From Chitinophagaceae bacterium (GTDB lineage Bacteria; Bacteroidota; Bacteroidia; Chitinophagales; Chitinophagaceae): DNA of 6,194 bases. Positions within the stretch are counted from its first letter, which is position 1, and each line of letters starts with the position of its first letter. Both the position numbers and the translations under genes were made by a program. The stretch lies in assembly GCA_019454915.1 (NCBI GenBank), contig JACFNM010000245.1, positions 1 to 6,194 on the forward strand, in the 5' to 3' direction. A model generated the notes under the pieces. The model worked only from the letters and a program-made list of their open reading frames with translations, did no database searches and was not told the origin of the DNA. Positions 1-6,194 of this stretch are shown piece by piece.

Positions 1-177
1 TAACTCCTTAACACAGTTACTGTATACTATTTACACAAAGAATTAAATACTACCCTAAACGATTAATAAATTTCAGGTTCATTCCGGCGCTCTGTAAAAT
101 ATCGAAGAAACTGATGTCAATAGTTCTTAACAGGAAACCAAAGAATCTGATCGTTTAGTCGCACCAGCCGAGTTTCC

Positions 178-1395
178 TTAGTTTGCTCCCACTGCTTCAT
201 TCACCAGACCCGCGGCTTCACTGAGCAGGATGGCTGATTTAACCTTGAGTCCGCTTTCTTCTATCAGTTTCTTTGCTTCTTCTGCATTGGTACCCTGAAG
301 CCGAACGATAATCGGTACCCGGATATCGCCTATTGAATTATACGCGTCAATCACGCCTTGTGCTACCCGGTCGCAACGCACGATCCCTCCGAAAATGTTG
401 ATCAAAATGGCTCTTACTTTGGGGTCTTTCAAAATAATCCTGAATCCTGCTTCCACGGTTTGCGCATTCGCCGTTCCGCCCACGTCTAAAAAGTTAGCCG
501 GTTCGCCTCCGCTTAATTTAATCATGTCCATCGTTGCCATCGCCAGTCCTGCGCCATTCACCATACAACCCACATTGCCATCTAATTTGATGAAATTAAG
601 ATTGTATTTACGGGCTTCTACTTCAGTAGGATCTTCTTCACTGGTATCTCTCAGCGCTTCAAGATCGGTATGACGCATCAATGCATTATCGTCCAGGTTC
701 ATCTTACAGTCTACGGCTATTATCTTTTCATCGCTGGTTTTAAACAATGGGTTGATTTCAAGCATACTGCAATCCAGTTCTACATAAGCCCTATATAAAT
801 TGGTAACAAACCGAACGCAGTTCTTAAATGCTTCCCCGCTTAATCCCAGGTTGAACGCAATTTTCCGCGCCTGGAAGGGCAGGAGCCCACCGGAAGGATG
901 CACCCATTCTTTAAATATTTTTTCAGGCGTGGTATGTGCCACCTGTTCAATGTCCATTCCCCCCTCCGTACTATACATGATCACATTCTGACCTTTGCTG
1001 CGGTCCAGTAAGATCGACAGATAAAATTCCTTCACCGGATTAGGTCCGGGATAGTACACGTCCTGCGCAACCAGCACTTTACTGACCAGTTTGCCCGCCG
1101 GCCCGGTTTGCACCGTCACCAGGGTTTGCCCTATAATGTTTCCGGCAATGGTTTTAATTTCCTCAGCGCTCTTGCCTACGGCGACCCCTCTTTGCTCAGA
1201 ACCTTTGATTTTACCTTTACCCCGTCCTCCTGCATGAATCTGCGCCTTTACTACCGCAAAGTTATTGCCGTACTGGACTTTCAACTGCTTGTAAGCTTCT
1301 TCCGCTTTCTCCGCCGTATCAACCGGTATTCCATCCTGAACGGGTACATTATACTTTTTCAATAGTTCTTTGGCCTGATATTCATGAAGGTTCAT
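178..1395 (-). CDS. sucC: Succinyl-CoA ligase (ADP-forming type) beta subunit
   Basis: This is the beta subunit of succinyl-CoA synthetase. With the alpha subunit SucD it interconverts succinyl-CoA and succinate, coupled to nucleoside triphosphate formation, in the cytoplasmic TCA cycle. The 405-residue protein is complete, slightly longer than the E. coli enzyme (about 388), and opens with the family start MNLHEYQAKELL. Residues 1 to about 240 are an ATP-grasp domain, with the nucleotide-binding stretch QIHAGGRGKGK (52-62), STEGG (142-146), the metal-binding EINP (213-216) and D229 within AVDCKMNLDDNA. Residues about 265-400 are the CoA-ligase domain, with NGAGLAMATMD (280-290), NFLDVGG (301-307) and NIFGGI (333-338). 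sucD is not adjacent; it is presumably elsewhere, but only 177 bases downstream are visible. No clear promoter or terminator was found. ATP versus GTP preference cannot be read from the sequence. Confidence 0.97.
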   Translation of the reverse strand: MNLHEYQAKELLKKYNVPVQDGIPVDTAEKAEEAYKQLKVQYGNNFAVVKAQIHAGGRGKGKIKGSEQRGVAVGKSAEEIKTIAGNIIGQTLVTVQTGPAGKLVSKVLVAQDVYYPGPNPVKEFYLSILLDRSKGQNVIMYSTEGGMDIEQVAHTTPEKIFKEWVHPSGGLLPFQARKIAFNLGLSGEAFKNCVRFVTNLYRAYVELDCSMLEINPLFKTSDEKIIAVDCKMNLDDNALMRHTDLEALRDTSEEDPTEVEARKYNLNFIKLDGNVGCMVNGAGLAMATMDMIKLSGGEPANFLDVGGTANAQTVEAGFRIILKDPKVRAILINIFGGIVRCDRVAQGVIDAYNSIGDIRVPIIVRLQGTNAEEAKKLIEESGLKVKSAILLSEAAGLVNEAVGAN

Positions 1396-1490
1396 ATCTA
1401 AAAAATTTTAGCGAAAATAACGTAGAATGAGGGAATAGAAAAATTGACGGACAATATATAGCGAATCAGCCGGCATTTTCAACGACTCTT

Positions 1491-2040
1491 TTAAAACAGG
1501 GAAAGTTGAATACAACCATGCCGTTCGGCTGCGACACCGGGTTTTGCGGAACCGGGACTTCCCTGAATACAAAAAAGCGGCGTTTCCTCATTTCCCGGCG
1601 CTACTACGATTTGAATGCCGCTTGCGCAGGCGGAAAAAAGTTCTTCGACTATTTGAGGACGGTTATTGTTTTGTGACAGATGAGATAAAATCAGGTGGCT
1701 CAGGGAAGCGGATCGGTTTTCTTACGCCTTCTTCACTCTCAAAATAACGTACCCATTCTTTTTTCAGGGAAGCATTTATCACGCCATAGGTCTTCGGGCT
1801 GAAATAGAAAAGCCATAGGTATTTCTTCGCCAAACCCTGTAATCCTGAAATATGATCAGTGTGTTCATGGGAAATAAAAACGGCTTTCACCTTGTTCATG
1901 GATAAGCCCAGTCTTTTCATTCTTCTTTCTGTTTCCCTGCATGAGAGACCGGCATCTATTAATATAGCCTCTTCCTCATTACCGATATAATAACAATTCG
2001 CATTACTACCTGAATTCAGGGAAGAAATAAATAGCGGCAT
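1491..2040 (-). pseudogene. Broken YycJ/WalJ-like MBL-fold metallo-hydrolase (internal deletion and frameshift)
   Basis: This is the remnant of a metallo-beta-lactamase-fold hydrolase of the YycJ/WalJ type, a family suspected of nuclease activity. The family start is taken as MPLFISSLNSGSN at 2040; an upstream in-frame ATG at 2067 would add nine residues. The first frame is normal through the strand-turn region and the metal motif HEHTDH (codons 58-63), continues to about VRYFESEEGV, then runs into unrelated residues and stops at 1663-1665. A second frame, open from 1721 to the stop at 1491-1493, carries the family's C-terminal block: SHLILSHLSQNNN, then IVEELFSACASG, IQIVVA and EETPLF, ending in QLSLF. 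Full-length relatives are about 255-265 residues, so some 80-100 central codons are missing, including the third metal histidine (FPKxHDA region) and the bridging aspartate (TDIG region). The break lies around 1700-1735. The 134-residue product left by the first frame should be inactive. An assembly or sequencing error is the main alternative. Confidence 0.85.
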
Positions 2041-2159
2041 ATCCGGCAAATGTAAGAAAGCCGGCATTCATCGCCGTCAATTTTACCTCAGCAATATTTT
2101 ATTAACCTGCTGTTTAATAGTATACGTGAATATAAAATGATTAACGGATAAGGTTTTTG

Positions 2160-2167
2160 TAGCTTTG
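2160..2167 (+). promoter_or_regulatory. Candidate -7 promoter box for sodC
   Basis: TAGCTTTG matches the Bacteroidota -7 consensus TAnnTTTG at every fixed position. It lies 35 bases before the sodC start codon, which would give a leader of roughly 25-30 bases. No convincing TTTG-type -33 element is seen about 20 bases upstream. The leader is AT-rich and has no Shine-Dalgarno sequence, as is common in this phylum. Confidence 0.5.
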
Positions 2168-2202
2168 CGCTTTTTATTATTAAAACTAAAAATTACTTAT
2201 TT

Positions 2203-2823
2203 ATGAAGGTTCATTTTCTTAACCGGCGTGTACTATATGTAACAGCGTTTGTTTCGGTTATCACTTTTGCCTTGGCCTGTAACGGTTCAAATAACCAGGA
2301 ATCTGCAAAAAGCAATGCCCAAACCGAAGGGCAGGCAGCCGGAGGTAGCGAGGATGGCGGCGTTGCGGCGGTCAAGCATGCAGAGGCTGCTATCACGGCA
2401 ACTTATGCTGATACCACAGTCTCCGGCACCGCCAGGTTTGACGCTACTGACGACGGGAAAGTAAAGTTGACAATCAATATCTCCGTTCCCTCTAAAGCGG
2501 GTAAGAGTGTTGCCGTACATATTCATGAGCATGGCGATTGCGGTGACAACGGCAATATGTCACATGGTCACTGGAATCCAACTAATCAACAACACGGGAA
2601 ATGGGGGAGTACCAGTTTTCATTCCGGCGATATAGGAAATGTTCAATTAGATGCAGAGGGGAAAGGTACATTAACCATGGAAACTGATCTTTGGTCCTTG
2701 GGAGGCGATGAGCAAAAGAATATTTTAAACCGGGCTATCATCGTGCATGGAGGTGTGGATGATTTCACTACACAGCCTACGGGAAACGCAGGTTCCAGAA
2801 TCGGGTGCGGCGTTATCCAATAA
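2203..2823 (+). CDS. sodC: Lipoprotein Cu/Zn superoxide dismutase
   Basis: This enzyme converts superoxide to hydrogen peroxide and oxygen outside the cytoplasm. The 206-residue protein begins with a lipoprotein signal peptide: basic residues R8-R9, a hydrophobic core (10-25) and a lipobox ALA ending at C26. A flexible N/Q/S/G/E-rich tether (27-55) precedes the catalytic domain (about 60-206). All expected ligands are present by family pattern: copper H106, H108, H123 (bridging, in HWNP) and H182; zinc H123, H131, H140 and D143. The disulfide pair would be C113 (GDC) and C202 (GCGVI), and R199 is the arginine that guides superoxide. The C-terminal block DDFTTQPTGNAGSRIGCGVI is typical of the family. 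The protein is probably anchored in the inner or outer membrane facing the periplasm; the residues after C26 (NGSNNQ) show no obvious acidic surface-export signal. The gene is monocistronic, diverging from the broken MBL gene and ending before a strong hairpin. Confidence 0.96.
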   Translation: MKVHFLNRRVLYVTAFVSVITFALACNGSNNQESAKSNAQTEGQAAGGSEDGGVAAVKHAEAAITATYADTTVSGTARFDATDDGKVKLTINISVPSKAGKSVAVHIHEHGDCGDNGNMSHGHWNPTNQQHGKWGSTSFHSGDIGNVQLDAEGKGTLTMETDLWSLGGDEQKNILNRAIIVHGGVDDFTTQPTGNAGSRIGCGVIQ

Positions 2824-2851
2824 TTTCATCGTCATCACCTGTTTGTTTGAT

Positions 2852-2892
2852 AAAGAATTGCCGTCAACTCAAAGAATTGACGGCAATTCTTT
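2852..2892 (+). terminator. Intrinsic terminator after sodC, possibly bidirectional
   Basis: A perfect 16-bp inverted repeat, AAAGAATTGCCGTCAA at 2852-2867 and its complement at 2877-2892, encloses a 9-base loop and ends in a T run (2890-2894) on the plus strand. It starts 28 bases after the sodC stop. It lies between convergent genes, 65 bases beyond the permease stop. On the minus strand the stem ends in TTT followed by ATC, so termination of the ABC operon from the other side is plausible but weaker. Confidence 0.9.
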
Positions 2893-2957
2893 TTATATGC
2901 TTTCGCTCCAGAATGGGAATAGGAAGACCTGAGGGCCATCCTTATAAACCATCGTTA

Positions 2958-4268
2958 TCACCCTTTCTTCACTAACCATTTCCACATTTCTTTCCAGGTT
3001 ACTTTCTTCCCGTAAAGCAGGATTCCGGTGCGGTAAATTTTTGCTGCCATCCAGGTGAAAAACAAAAAAGTAATCACCAGCAGAGCCATGGATAATATCA
3101 ATTGCCACCAGGGAACACCATAGGTTATTCTGCCCATCATGACAATAGGAGAGGTGAGGGGAAACAGGCTTCCAAAAACGGCAATGCTGCTATCCGGGTC
3201 GTTTACGGCTTTCGCCATCATTACGAAACCCAGTATCAACGGCATCATCACCGGAAATATCAACTGTTGCGCTTCCTGCTGGTCCTCGCTGACTGCGCTG
3301 CCGATTGCCGCAAAAAGAGCCGCGTAAAGAAGATACCCTGCAAGAAAATAGAATACAAACGAAAATAAGATCAACATGAGCGGCAGCGACCGGAAGCCCT
3401 CAATTATCTCCGCCATTGTACCCGCTCCGGTTTCCGGTAAAGAGGCGGTAGCGAGTGCCGGGTCTGACAAGTGCTGAAACAATTCCGGGAAAAAAAGCGG
3501 GATCATGAGTTGAAGAAAGAGCATCAGAACGACCCATATCGCGAACTGTGTTAACCCCACGGCGCCTATACCTACGATTTTTCCCAACATCAGTTCAAAG
3601 GGCTTTGCAGAGCTTACAATAACTTCTGCTATTCTGTTGGTCTTTTCTTCCATCACCCCCCTCATCACCATCGTGCCGTAAATCAACAGGATCATGTAGA
3701 TTAAGATTCCTGCAATGAAAGACACGGCATAGGCGAGCATGGCTATCCCTTTCTTTTCACCCTTTCGGGAGTCAATAATGTTTTCGATTTCCGTTTCTGC
3801 CTTTATACTTTTATATAATTCGGGGTTTATTTTGGCTGCTTTTAATCTTTTGTTTTCAATCGCACGATTAATAATCTTTTCCAGATTCGACTTTACGATC
3901 AGGTTTACCGATGCCTGGCTGTGCAGTTTTATACGCGGTAAAGTGCTGTCATGAAACTGGGGAATATATAAAAACAGTTGGTAACCTTCCTGTTTGTATT
4001 TTGATTTAAAGGATTGTTCGGATTCGTCCTGTATAAAATGATAGATTGATTTGTCGTTTTTTATCATTTCCAGTTTCCCATCCAGCAGGTTAGCGTCATC
4101 TATAATGGCGATACTTTGGGTTTTGGTATCGCCGCTTATGGATACCGCAATCATAATGGCATAAAAAGCCATAATAATGATGGGCACTACCAGTGTAGTA
4201 ATCAGGAAAGATTTCCTCTTCACCCGGGTAAGGTATTCACGCTCTATAATCAACCTGATTTTATTCAT
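2958..4268 (-). CDS. ABC transporter permease, NatB-like ABC-2 family
   Basis: This is the membrane subunit of an ABC exporter, the partner of the ATPase encoded 49 bases upstream. The 436-residue protein has a basic cytoplasmic start (MNKIRLIIEREYLTRVKRKS) and a first membrane segment at about 22-44. A large soluble domain outside the membrane follows (about 46-172), then a membrane bundle at roughly 176-200, 231-258, 297-322, 335-355 and 388-410. The block VMRGVMEEKTNRIAEVIVSS (201-220), followed by the PFELMLGKI stretch, is the cytoplasmic coupling region typical of NatB/COG1668 permeases. NatB of Bacillus takes part in sodium extrusion, but relatives export many things, so the substrate here is unknown. 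The start at 4268 fits the conserved N-terminus; its leader has no clear ribosome-binding site and contains several other ATG triplets. The C-terminus is a short basic tail (KKVTWKEMWKWLVKKG). Confidence 0.92.
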   Translation of the reverse strand: MNKIRLIIEREYLTRVKRKSFLITTLVVPIIIMAFYAIMIAVSISGDTKTQSIAIIDDANLLDGKLEMIKNDKSIYHFIQDESEQSFKSKYKQEGYQLFLYIPQFHDSTLPRIKLHSQASVNLIVKSNLEKIINRAIENKRLKAAKINPELYKSIKAETEIENIIDSRKGEKKGIAMLAYAVSFIAGILIYMILLIYGTMVMRGVMEEKTNRIAEVIVSSAKPFELMLGKIVGIGAVGLTQFAIWVVLMLFLQLMIPLFFPELFQHLSDPALATASLPETGAGTMAEIIEGFRSLPLMLILFSFVFYFLAGYLLYAALFAAIGSAVSEDQQEAQQLIFPVMMPLILGFVMMAKAVNDPDSSIAVFGSLFPLTSPIVMMGRITYGVPWWQLILSMALLVITFLFFTWMAAKIYRTGILLYGKKVTWKEMWKWLVKKG

Positions 4269-4317
4269 ATCGCATTATTCATTTTTCATTTCATAGAATG
4301 GTTAGACCGAAGCCAGG

Positions 4318-5262
4318 TTAAGAGGAGGAACTCAGGGGTTGAAACTCACGCGCTAACGGAGTACCCTCCACTAATTTGATGAAAATGTCATTTAACGTGG
4401 GTAATAATTCACGAAAGGAAGTAATCTCCTGCCCAAGCGACAGAAAATATTGTAAAACATCATGGGGTTTGAAGCCTTCGTGGATTTTTAAGATGAGAGA
4501 TTGATCCTTCTGTTCAGTTACTTCAAAAATTGAGTTGGCGGAAGTCTCTCCGGCTTTATGTTCGAAGCCTACTTCAAAGAGATTTTCCTTAAATTCCTGC
4601 TTTACATTCTTCACCGTTCCATCCAGTATTTTTTTCCCTTTATTAATCAAAACGATATGATCGCAGATCTCTTCCACCTGTTCCATCCGGTGGGTGCTGA
4701 AAATGATAGTGCTGCCGTTCTTCGCCAGTCTAAATATCTCGTCCTTAATTAAATTGGCATTCACGGGATCCAGACCGCTAAAAGGTTCATCGAGGATGAT
4801 GAGCGAGGGTTCATGTAATATGGTCGTGACAAATTGAAACTTCTGACTCATGCCCTTGCTAAGATCTTCCACTTTCTTGTTCCACCAAGTATCCATTTCG
4901 AGTCGCTGAAACCAATACCTGATTTTTTCGGTAGCTTCCGCCTTGCTTAAGCCTTTCAGCCGCGCGAGATAAAGAGCCTGTTCACCTATTTTCATTTTTT
5001 TATACAATCCCCGTTCTTCAGGCATGTAGCCAATCTTCGCTATATCGGTTGAAGGATCAAAAGATTTACCATCAAAAATAATGGAACCGCTATCCGGAAA
5101 AAAGATTCCGGTGATCATCCTGATAAGTGTTGTCTTTCCCGCTCCATTAGGTCCCAGCATACCGAAAATGGCGCCTTTCTCAATACGAAAACTTACATCA
5201 TCTACCGCTTTTTGGGTAGAAAAATATTTTTTCAGTTGCTGAACTTCTAAAATCGGCTGCAT
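4318..5262 (-). CDS. ABC transporter ATP-binding protein, NatA-like with DUF4162 tail
   Basis: This is the ATPase that should power the permease encoded next. The 314-residue protein contains a full nucleotide-binding domain: Walker A GPNGAGKTT (37-45), signature LSKGMSQK (134-141), Walker B LIILDEP (154-160) with catalytic E159, D-loop SGLD (162-165) and switch H191 in STHRMEQ. The Q-loop position reads YMPEERGLY (79-87), with glutamate where many ABC proteins have glutamine; this is usual in the NatA-like exporter group and not a defect. Residues about 222-300 form the DUF4162 domain found at the end of such ATPases, including LLPTLNDIFIKLVEG. A short Ser-rich tail (SSSS) ends the protein. 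The gene lies 59 bases after the DUF3127 gene on the same strand, so read-through is possible, and it may also have its own promoter. Substrate cannot be told from sequence. Confidence 0.95.
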   Translation of the reverse strand: MQPILEVQQLKKYFSTQKAVDDVSFRIEKGAIFGMLGPNGAGKTTLIRMITGIFFPDSGSIIFDGKSFDPSTDIAKIGYMPEERGLYKKMKIGEQALYLARLKGLSKAEATEKIRYWFQRLEMDTWWNKKVEDLSKGMSQKFQFVTTILHEPSLIILDEPFSGLDPVNANLIKDEIFRLAKNGSTIIFSTHRMEQVEEICDHIVLINKGKKILDGTVKNVKQEFKENLFEVGFEHKAGETSANSIFEVTEQKDQSLILKIHEGFKPHDVLQYFLSLGQEITSFRELLPTLNDIFIKLVEGTPLAREFQPLSSSS

Positions 5263-5297
5263 ACAGATGAAAGTTAACGCAGATTGAACAGGAAATT

Positions 5298-5326
5298 CAA
5301 ATGAAGTAAAAAATCAAGTTCTCAAA
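5298..5326 (-). promoter_or_regulatory. Candidate promoter for the ABC exporter operon
   Basis: Read on the minus strand, TTTG (5326-5323) is followed after 17 bases by TTCATTTG (5305-5298). The latter matches TAnnTTTG at all fixed positions but one. The spacing is slightly short for a Bacteroidota promoter. The -33 part overlaps the stop codon of the DUF3127 gene. The ATPase start codon lies 35 bases downstream. No terminator is seen between the two genes, so this may supplement read-through transcription. Confidence 0.35.
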
Positions 5327-5702
5327 ATGGTAGATCGTCTTCAACTGAAGAGGGAAGACTATCGTTCATCGGGCTGCTGCCGGGAGCCAGAGCCGGTTCT
5401 TCCTGTCCCAGGCTGACTGTCTCCATCCTCCAGGCATCTAAATTGGTGATATAATTCGTTTGCCCGGACTTCTCCCATTTACTACCTTTAATATTAAAGT
5501 AGACTTTTACGGTTTCTCCGATATTAAACCGGTCCGGCAGACTGGTTTTGTCCTGTACGCACTGAAACTTAGCATAGTTAGTGATGGTTCTGCCCCCGAT
5601 ATCCTCTGTTTTCTCAATAACGAATTCCCGCGTCTTGAAGGTTGCTGTACGTTGTACCACATCATACTTGGCAATCAATTTACCGGTTAGTTCATAGCTC
5701 AT
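5322..5702 (-). CDS. DUF3127 domain protein with SSB-like acidic C-terminal tip
   Basis: This 126-residue cytoplasmic protein has no signal peptide or membrane segment. It matches the DUF3127 family by its block pattern: YELTGKLIAKYDVVQRTATFKTREFVIE (3-30), then NYAKFQCVQDK (42-52), FNIGETVKVYFNIKGSKW (59-76) and TNYITNLDAWRM (82-93). The alternating strand pattern, with a glycine-containing turn and a conserved tryptophan, suggests a small beta-barrel of the OB-fold kind; this is an inference. After residue 95 the chain becomes a low-complexity linker (E, P, S, G, N) ending in EDDLPF. That resembles the partner-binding tip of single-stranded DNA-binding protein (DDDIPF in E. coli). Together these suggest a role on nucleic acid, but no function is established here. 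The start at 5702 is supported by the family N-terminus and by a promoter box just upstream. Confidence 0.85.
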   Translation of the reverse strand: MSYELTGKLIAKYDVVQRTATFKTREFVIEKTEDIGGRTITNYAKFQCVQDKTSLPDRFNIGETVKVYFNIKGSKWEKSGQTNYITNLDAWRMETVSLGQEEPALAPGSSPMNDSLPSSVEDDLPF

Positions 5703-5719
5703 ATTATAGAATTAAAGGA

Positions 5720-5727
5720 CAAATGTA
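5720..5727 (-). promoter_or_regulatory. -7 promoter box for the DUF3127 gene
   Basis: Read on the minus strand, TACATTTG matches the Bacteroidota -7 consensus TAnnTTTG at every fixed position. It ends 17 bases before the start codon, giving a short leader of about 10-13 bases. No clear TTTG is present at the -33 position. The leader has no Shine-Dalgarno sequence. Confidence 0.55.
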
Positions 5728-5764
5728 GCGGTTATCCGTGAGTGAGGGTTCTGAATTTTTTGAT

Positions 5765-5796
5765 TTTGTTTTTGGATGGAAAAATTCATATCTTTC
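5765..5796 (+). promoter_or_regulatory. Weak rightward promoter candidate
   Basis: TTTG (5765-5768) is followed after 20 bases by TATCTTTC (5789-5796), one base off the TAnnTTTG consensus with good spacing. No credible reading frame follows: the first ATG, at 5809, gives only five codons before a stop. If active it would make a non-coding or long-leader transcript. The region is AT-rich, so a chance match is quite possible. Confidence 0.2.
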
Positions 5797-5925
5797 TGAG
5801 CCAATTCGATGATCATTGAAAAGTGAAAAATAGAGGATTAAACGTATTTCATTTTATCTTTACTTTTCAAATCAGCCGGATTCCTTATCCTCCATAGTTG
5901 ATATTGCCTTTGAGAATATGGTTTA

Positions 5926-5958
5926 TTGCCGATAAGCAGTAATGACTTGGTACGTTTA
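5926..5958 (+). promoter_or_regulatory. Weak rightward promoter candidate before a 44-codon frame
   Basis: TTGC (5926-5929) is followed after 21 bases by TACGTTTA (5951-5958), one base off TAnnTTTG. Transcription would start near 5965, about 38 bases before the ATG at 6003. It could serve the short frame there or a gene beyond the window edge. Confidence 0.22.
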
Positions 5959-6194
5959 TCTGTATTTACGCCGTTGATTCCATTGAAAAAAACCTAAACC
6001 ACATGAATACATTCACTAAGATGATTGGCCTTAGGCAAAACCTACCCGAATTATTTCATTCCCTTGCGGGGAAGCGCCTACCCTTGCTGTTTTTTCATGA
6101 TCAGAATAATCATCCGTCAATTTGCCCTAACCGATGAATGCCCTATCACCCTATTTTATGCGTAGGCTCATCTTTGAATGGGTTGTATTGAGAG

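Larger units (their letters stand above)
5703..6194. other. Non-coding stretch with no recognisable gene
   Basis: Apart from the DUF3127 promoter at its left edge, I recognise no gene, RNA or mobile element in these 490 bases. The left part (to about 6000) is AT-rich and stop-laden in the frames examined. It contains two weak rightward promoter candidates. The right part (6003-6194) is richer in C and carries four C-rich CCTA-type words: CCTACCC at 6041 and 6077, CCCTAACC at 6125 and CCCTATCACC at 6141. A small hairpin sits at 6059-6073 (TTCCC, loop TTGCG, GGGAA). A 44-codon frame (6003-6137) and a frame opening at 6134 and running off the window are possible but match nothing I know. It is most likely the upstream region of a gene that begins beyond the window. 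Confidence 0.6.

Noticed and set aside
13..23. Small palindrome ACAGT-T-ACTGT near the left edge
   Set aside because: It has only five-base arms with a one-base centre and no linked gene visible; likely chance.
55..158. Inverted 9-base pair CTAAACGAT (55-63) and ATCGTTTAG (150-158) downstream of sucC
   Set aside because: The arms are 86 bases apart with no T run, so it is not a terminator, and such a match is not rare enough to claim.
395..1365. Three plus-strand frames inside sucC (395-673, 800-991, 1108-1365)
   Set aside because: They are shadows of a strongly conserved gene on the other strand and have no recognisable protein features.
1544..1747. A 67-codon plus-strand frame rich in Arg and Lys
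   Set aside because: It is antisense to the C-terminal part of the MBL remnant, whose family match explains the open frame.
1663..2067. Treating the 134-codon frame as a complete short MBL protein
   Set aside because: Its last 15-20 residues do not fit the family, while the true family C-terminus is found in another frame directly downstream.
2211..2532. Overlapping frames on both strands within the first half of sodC
   Set aside because: SodC is complete with all ligands; the other frames are compositional by-products of its GC-rich linker region.
3102..3954. Plus-strand frames within the ABC permease gene
   Set aside because: The permease family match and membrane pattern account for this DNA; the antisense frames look like no known protein.

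Overview
The window looks like ordinary chromosomal DNA from a member of the Bacteroidota, most likely a Chitinophagaceae-type organism. This rests on three things. Several genes have near matches to the Bacteroidota -7 promoter element (TAnnTTTG) and AT-rich leaders without a clear Shine-Dalgarno sequence. It carries a DUF3127 protein, a family mainly known from this phylum. sucC stands without sucD beside it. The lineage is an inference from these signs, not from a database match.

Layout, left to right. sucC (178-1395, minus) encodes the beta subunit of succinyl-CoA ligase. Upstream of it on the same strand is a broken gene (1491-2040, minus) for a YycJ/WalJ-type metallo-beta-lactamase-fold hydrolase. 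Its N-terminal third and C-terminal quarter are recognisable, but they lie in different frames and the middle, with several metal ligands, is gone. Diverging from it is sodC (2203-2823, plus), an exported lipoprotein Cu/Zn superoxide dismutase with all metal ligands intact. A perfect 16-bp hairpin (2852-2892) separates sodC from a convergent two-gene ABC exporter operon on the minus strand: ATPase (4318-5262), then permease (2958-4268), of the NatA/NatB type. Upstream of that, also minus, is a 126-residue DUF3127 protein (5322-5702) with a good -7 promoter box. The last 490 bases hold no recognisable gene, only two weak rightward promoter candidates and a short unrecognised reading frame.

The genes do not form one pathway: they cover the TCA cycle, envelope oxidative defence, export and probable DNA metabolism. 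I see no mobile element, CRISPR array or RNA gene. The most useful observations are the disruption of the MBL gene and two short C-terminal peptides that resemble replication-hub docking signals: QLSLF (sliding-clamp type) at the end of the out-of-frame MBL remnant, and EDDLPF (SSB-tip type) at the end of the DUF3127 protein. I found no convincing wholly new multi-gene system.
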